A program made the translations under genes and the position numbers. The notes under the pieces are model-generated. The model made no database searches. It had not been told where the DNA came from and saw only the letters and a program-made list of their open reading frames with translations. Positions 12,751 to 14,581 of a stretch of DNA of 14,581 bases are shown here, piece after piece (within the stretch, counting starts at the first letter, position 1; the number at the start of each line of letters is the position of its first letter). Where the stretch lies: contig JAOZOT010000046.1 of the NCBI GenBank assembly GCA_029933115.1, forward strand, positions 1-14,581, written 5' to 3'. This DNA is from Anaerolineae bacterium. GTDB lineage: Bacteria; Chloroflexota; Anaerolineae; E26-bin7.

Positions 12751-12779
12751 ATTGTAGCATAGCCCAGGGTGTTTGTAAA
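12751..12779 (-). promoter_or_regulatory. Sigma-70 promoter for the unrecognised minus-strand gene
   Basis: On the minus strand TTTACA (12779-12774), 17 bases, TACAAT (12756-12751), each one base off consensus. The start would fall near 12744, giving a leader of about 255 nt that runs through the inverted-repeat element. Confidence 0.65.
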
Positions 12780-12813
12780 GACTCGGTGTCATTAAGACCT
12801 GAGTCGTAGTTCT

Positions 12814-12868
12814 TGCTCGTAGCGGGCGCTTTAGCGCCTCAGAAAGGCACTGAAATGCGCCCTACAAA
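12814..12868. repeat. Two-hairpin palindromic repeat, degenerate copy
   Basis: It starts with the same TGCTCGTAG as the element at 10688. GGCGC-TTTA-GCGCC (12825-12838) is perfect; the second hairpin around ACTGAAATG (12847-12858) is weak. GTAG (12819-12822) can pair with CTAC (12861-12864). The order TTTA loop then TGAA loop is that of the 10688 copy with different stem bases. Confidence 0.55.
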
Positions 12869-12900
12869 TCCAAACTGCGGTTTACTGAGCCTCGCCCATC

Positions 12901-12929
12901 TTGTGACTACGGCCAACCTGTGGTAGAAT
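12901..12929 (+). promoter_or_regulatory. Sigma-70-like promoter of the GAF-STAS gene
   Basis: TTGTGA (12901-12906), 17 bases, TAGAAT (12924-12929). The start would be near 12936, with a leader of about 77 nt to the gene at 13013. Confidence 0.55.
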
Positions 12930-13012
12930 GTATCTAGCAAAGCTGCTGTTGGCACCGAGACAGCAGACCTCGACGCTGGCTGAAAAACATAAACGCCCGG
13001 GGAGGCGCTGAG

Positions 13013-14557
13013 ATGATTGGAAAGCTGCTTGGAGCACAAGAGGATACCTATACCGATGGAGAACGTCTGACAGCTAATCTCCGCTGGCTGATCATCGCCT
13101 ACCTTGTAGTGCTGAACAATCTCGAACTGGCCTTCGTCCCTCCTACTCTCCGTCTGCTGAGGCCGACGCCTTCGATTTGGACCGTCAACGCCATCGCTGC
13201 TTTTGCGGCCCTGGTCAACCTGGGCCTGGTCTGGCAACTTGGGCGCGAGTTCAGGCCCAGCCGAGCTTTTTGCCTCATCTCGACCGTCTTTGACATCGTC
13301 GTTGTGTCAGCAGGGGTCTATCTTGGCGGTGGCTTTGACAGCCCTTGCTTTATCCTCTACCTCCTGATCCTTCTGACGGCTGCCTTGCGCTTTGGCCTGC
13401 GCGAGAGCCCTTTTTTCGCCCTCTTCACTGCGGGTGTCTATACTTTGATCGTTTTTTTGCTGCCCGATGGTTGGCTGGGAGCTTTCGGCAGCCGTGGGTT
13501 CCTGCTCACCCAGAAGATTCTTCTCGCTCGTCTCTGCATCTTATTCGCAGTTACCTACGTGGGCGGCCTTCTGGGCGAGCGGGAGCGAGTCCGGCGGCAA
13601 CGCTACGAGAGTGAAGCCAGACGCCTTTCGATGATCAACGAGATCACACGCACTATCACCTCTACCTTGAGCGTCACTCAGATCTTGCAGGGCATCGTGA
13701 AGGAGATAGGCAAGGTGGTGGAGTTTGACCGGGGCTACATCGCCCTGACAGAGGAGGGAAAAATCCCCGAAGTCTACATCCTGTCGGGCGACGGCACGAT
13801 CACTTCGGGAGAAGGGGAGGAGTGGAGGGCTATCTCTCCAGATGGCTGGGAAAAAGGGCCCCAGGTGTTCCCTAGCTTGGAGGAGGGCGGCAGCGAGACA
13901 AGGCTGTCGGTAGCTCAGGGGATGAAGTCATCCATCTGGTTGCCCTTGGTCTTCAAAGACAGGCCGGTGGGCGTCTTTCAACTCTATAGCCGGCAGCCCG
14001 ATCGTTACACCGAAGACGATGTGACCATCCTTGAGCAGGTAGCCAGCCAGATGGCCATCACCATTGAGAACGCCCGTCTTTTCGACCAGACCAGCCAGGC
14101 TTTGGCGGACCTGCAGGCCATGAGCGAGTTGCGCGTGGATCTACAGGATGAACTCATTGCCGCCCAAGAGGAAGTTATCCTCAGCCTGGCCATACCCATC
14201 GTCCCCGTCCTGGAGGACATCATCGTCATGCCCTTGGTAGGACGCATTGACAGCCAGCGGGCCCGGCAGATAGTGGATAGTCTGCTGAAGGCTATAGAAT
14301 CTCAAGAGCCCCGAGTGGTCATCATTGACATCACCGGAGTGCCAGAGGTGAACACTGAAGTGGCCAATCACCTGTTGCAAGCGGTACAGGCCGTCCGCTT
14401 GCTGGGCGCGCAGTGCATCTTGGTAGGCATTGGCCCTGAGGTGGCCCAGACCATTGTAGAGTTGGGAGTGGACCTTTCGGGTGTCATCACTCACAGCGAT
14501 TTGCAAGGGGGCATCGAATACGCCTTGCGGGCTATGGGACGAGAGATGCCACCCTAG
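13013..14557 (+). CDS. Membrane-anchored GAF-STAS protein, RsbR-like regulator
   Basis: 514 residues; GGGGAGG site seven bases before the ATG. The N-terminal 190 residues hold about six hydrophobic segments (near 24-48, 56-76, 87-105, 112-126, 133-150, 168-188). A charged linker (GERERVRRQRYESEARRL) leads to a GAF domain (about 205-355, SMINEITRTITSTLSVTQILQGIV ... SIWLPLVFKDRPVGVFQLYS ... VTILEQVASQMAITIENARLF), then a short coiled stretch (360-390) and a C-terminal STAS domain (about 393-508). The STAS part resembles the RsbR group of stressosome proteins (VVIIDITGVPEVNTEVANHLLQAVQAVRLLGAQCILVGI). S414 and T448 stand where RsbR proteins have phosphorylated Thr residues. It probably senses a signal through the membrane or GAF part and passes it to partner-switching kinases or phosphatases, none of which are in this window. 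Confidence 0.88.
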   Translation: MIGKLLGAQEDTYTDGERLTANLRWLIIAYLVVLNNLELAFVPPTLRLLRPTPSIWTVNAIAAFAALVNLGLVWQLGREFRPSRAFCLISTVFDIVVVSAGVYLGGGFDSPCFILYLLILLTAALRFGLRESPFFALFTAGVYTLIVFLLPDGWLGAFGSRGFLLTQKILLARLCILFAVTYVGGLLGERERVRRQRYESEARRLSMINEITRTITSTLSVTQILQGIVKEIGKVVEFDRGYIALTEEGKIPEVYILSGDGTITSGEGEEWRAISPDGWEKGPQVFPSLEEGGSETRLSVAQGMKSSIWLPLVFKDRPVGVFQLYSRQPDRYTEDDVTILEQVASQMAITIENARLFDQTSQALADLQAMSELRVDLQDELIAAQEEVILSLAIPIVPVLEDIIVMPLVGRIDSQRARQIVDSLLKAIESQEPRVVIIDITGVPEVNTEVANHLLQAVQAVRLLGAQCILVGIGPEVAQTIVELGVDLSGVITHSDLQGGIEYALRAMGREMPP

Positions 14558-14581
14558 CCGCCGGATAGAAATCTGCCTGCC

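Noticed and set aside
1..14581. CRISPR array
   Set aside because: No regularly spaced direct repeats with unique spacers; the repeats present are palindromes or in-frame coding repeats.

Overview
The window looks like a piece of an anaerobic or facultative, moderately GC-rich bacterium, most plausibly a member of the Chloroflexota (Anaerolineae-like). This is inference from several traits: Thr-Pro/Glu-Ala-Pro linkers after a lipobox or membrane helix, a DUF4230 protein, a GAF-STAS sensor, and intergenic DNA full of short hairpin repeats. No rRNA, tRNA or phylogenetic marker is present, so the assignment is tentative.

Layout. (1) Positions 1-2664, minus strand: a LacI-family repressor followed by a sugar ABC-transporter substrate-binding lipoprotein that runs off the left edge. 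A consensus promoter with an overlapping LacI-like operator lies far upstream (2965-3008), and the long leader between it and lacI carries a 195-bp hairpin-repeat element. (2) Positions 3105-9558, plus strand: a six-gene operon, porG-porD-porA-nuoE-nuoF-[nuoG N-terminus::porB], with its own promoter and a structured leader containing an intrinsic-terminator-like hairpin before the first gene. (3) Positions 9559-10618: a nested inverted-repeat element, a promoter and a DUF4230 membrane protein. (4) Positions 10619-13012: a minus-strand gene for an unrecognised 491-residue protein, flanked by two gene-poor stretches with palindromic repeats and a MITE-like element. (5) Positions 13013-14557: a membrane-anchored GAF-STAS (RsbR-like) protein.

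The central find is the operon. It encodes all four parts of a 2-oxoacid (probably pyruvate):acceptor oxidoreductase, but porB is not free. It is fused in one continuous frame behind a [2Fe-2S]/2x[4Fe-4S] module of NuoG/HoxU/HydA type, and nuoE and a HydB/HndC-type nuoF sit between porA and this fusion. The gene order therefore reads as an E-F-G diaphorase trio in which the catalytic half of subunit G (a hydrogenase in HydABC/HndABCD) has been replaced by the thiamine-diphosphate subunit of pyruvate oxidoreductase. The predicted complex would pass electrons from pyruvate through about eight [4Fe-4S] and three [2Fe-2S] clusters to the flavin of NuoF and on to NAD(P)+, with possible three-way chemistry involving ferredoxin. 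This is prediction from sequence only.

Second, the first 55 bases of the window exactly repeat positions 1228-1282, in frame (1227 bases, 409 codons apart), so the substrate-binding protein appears to start a second copy of its binding domain at the edge. The intergenic regions share a family of hairpins with TTTA and TGAA loops but different stems, suggesting conserved structure rather than conserved sequence.
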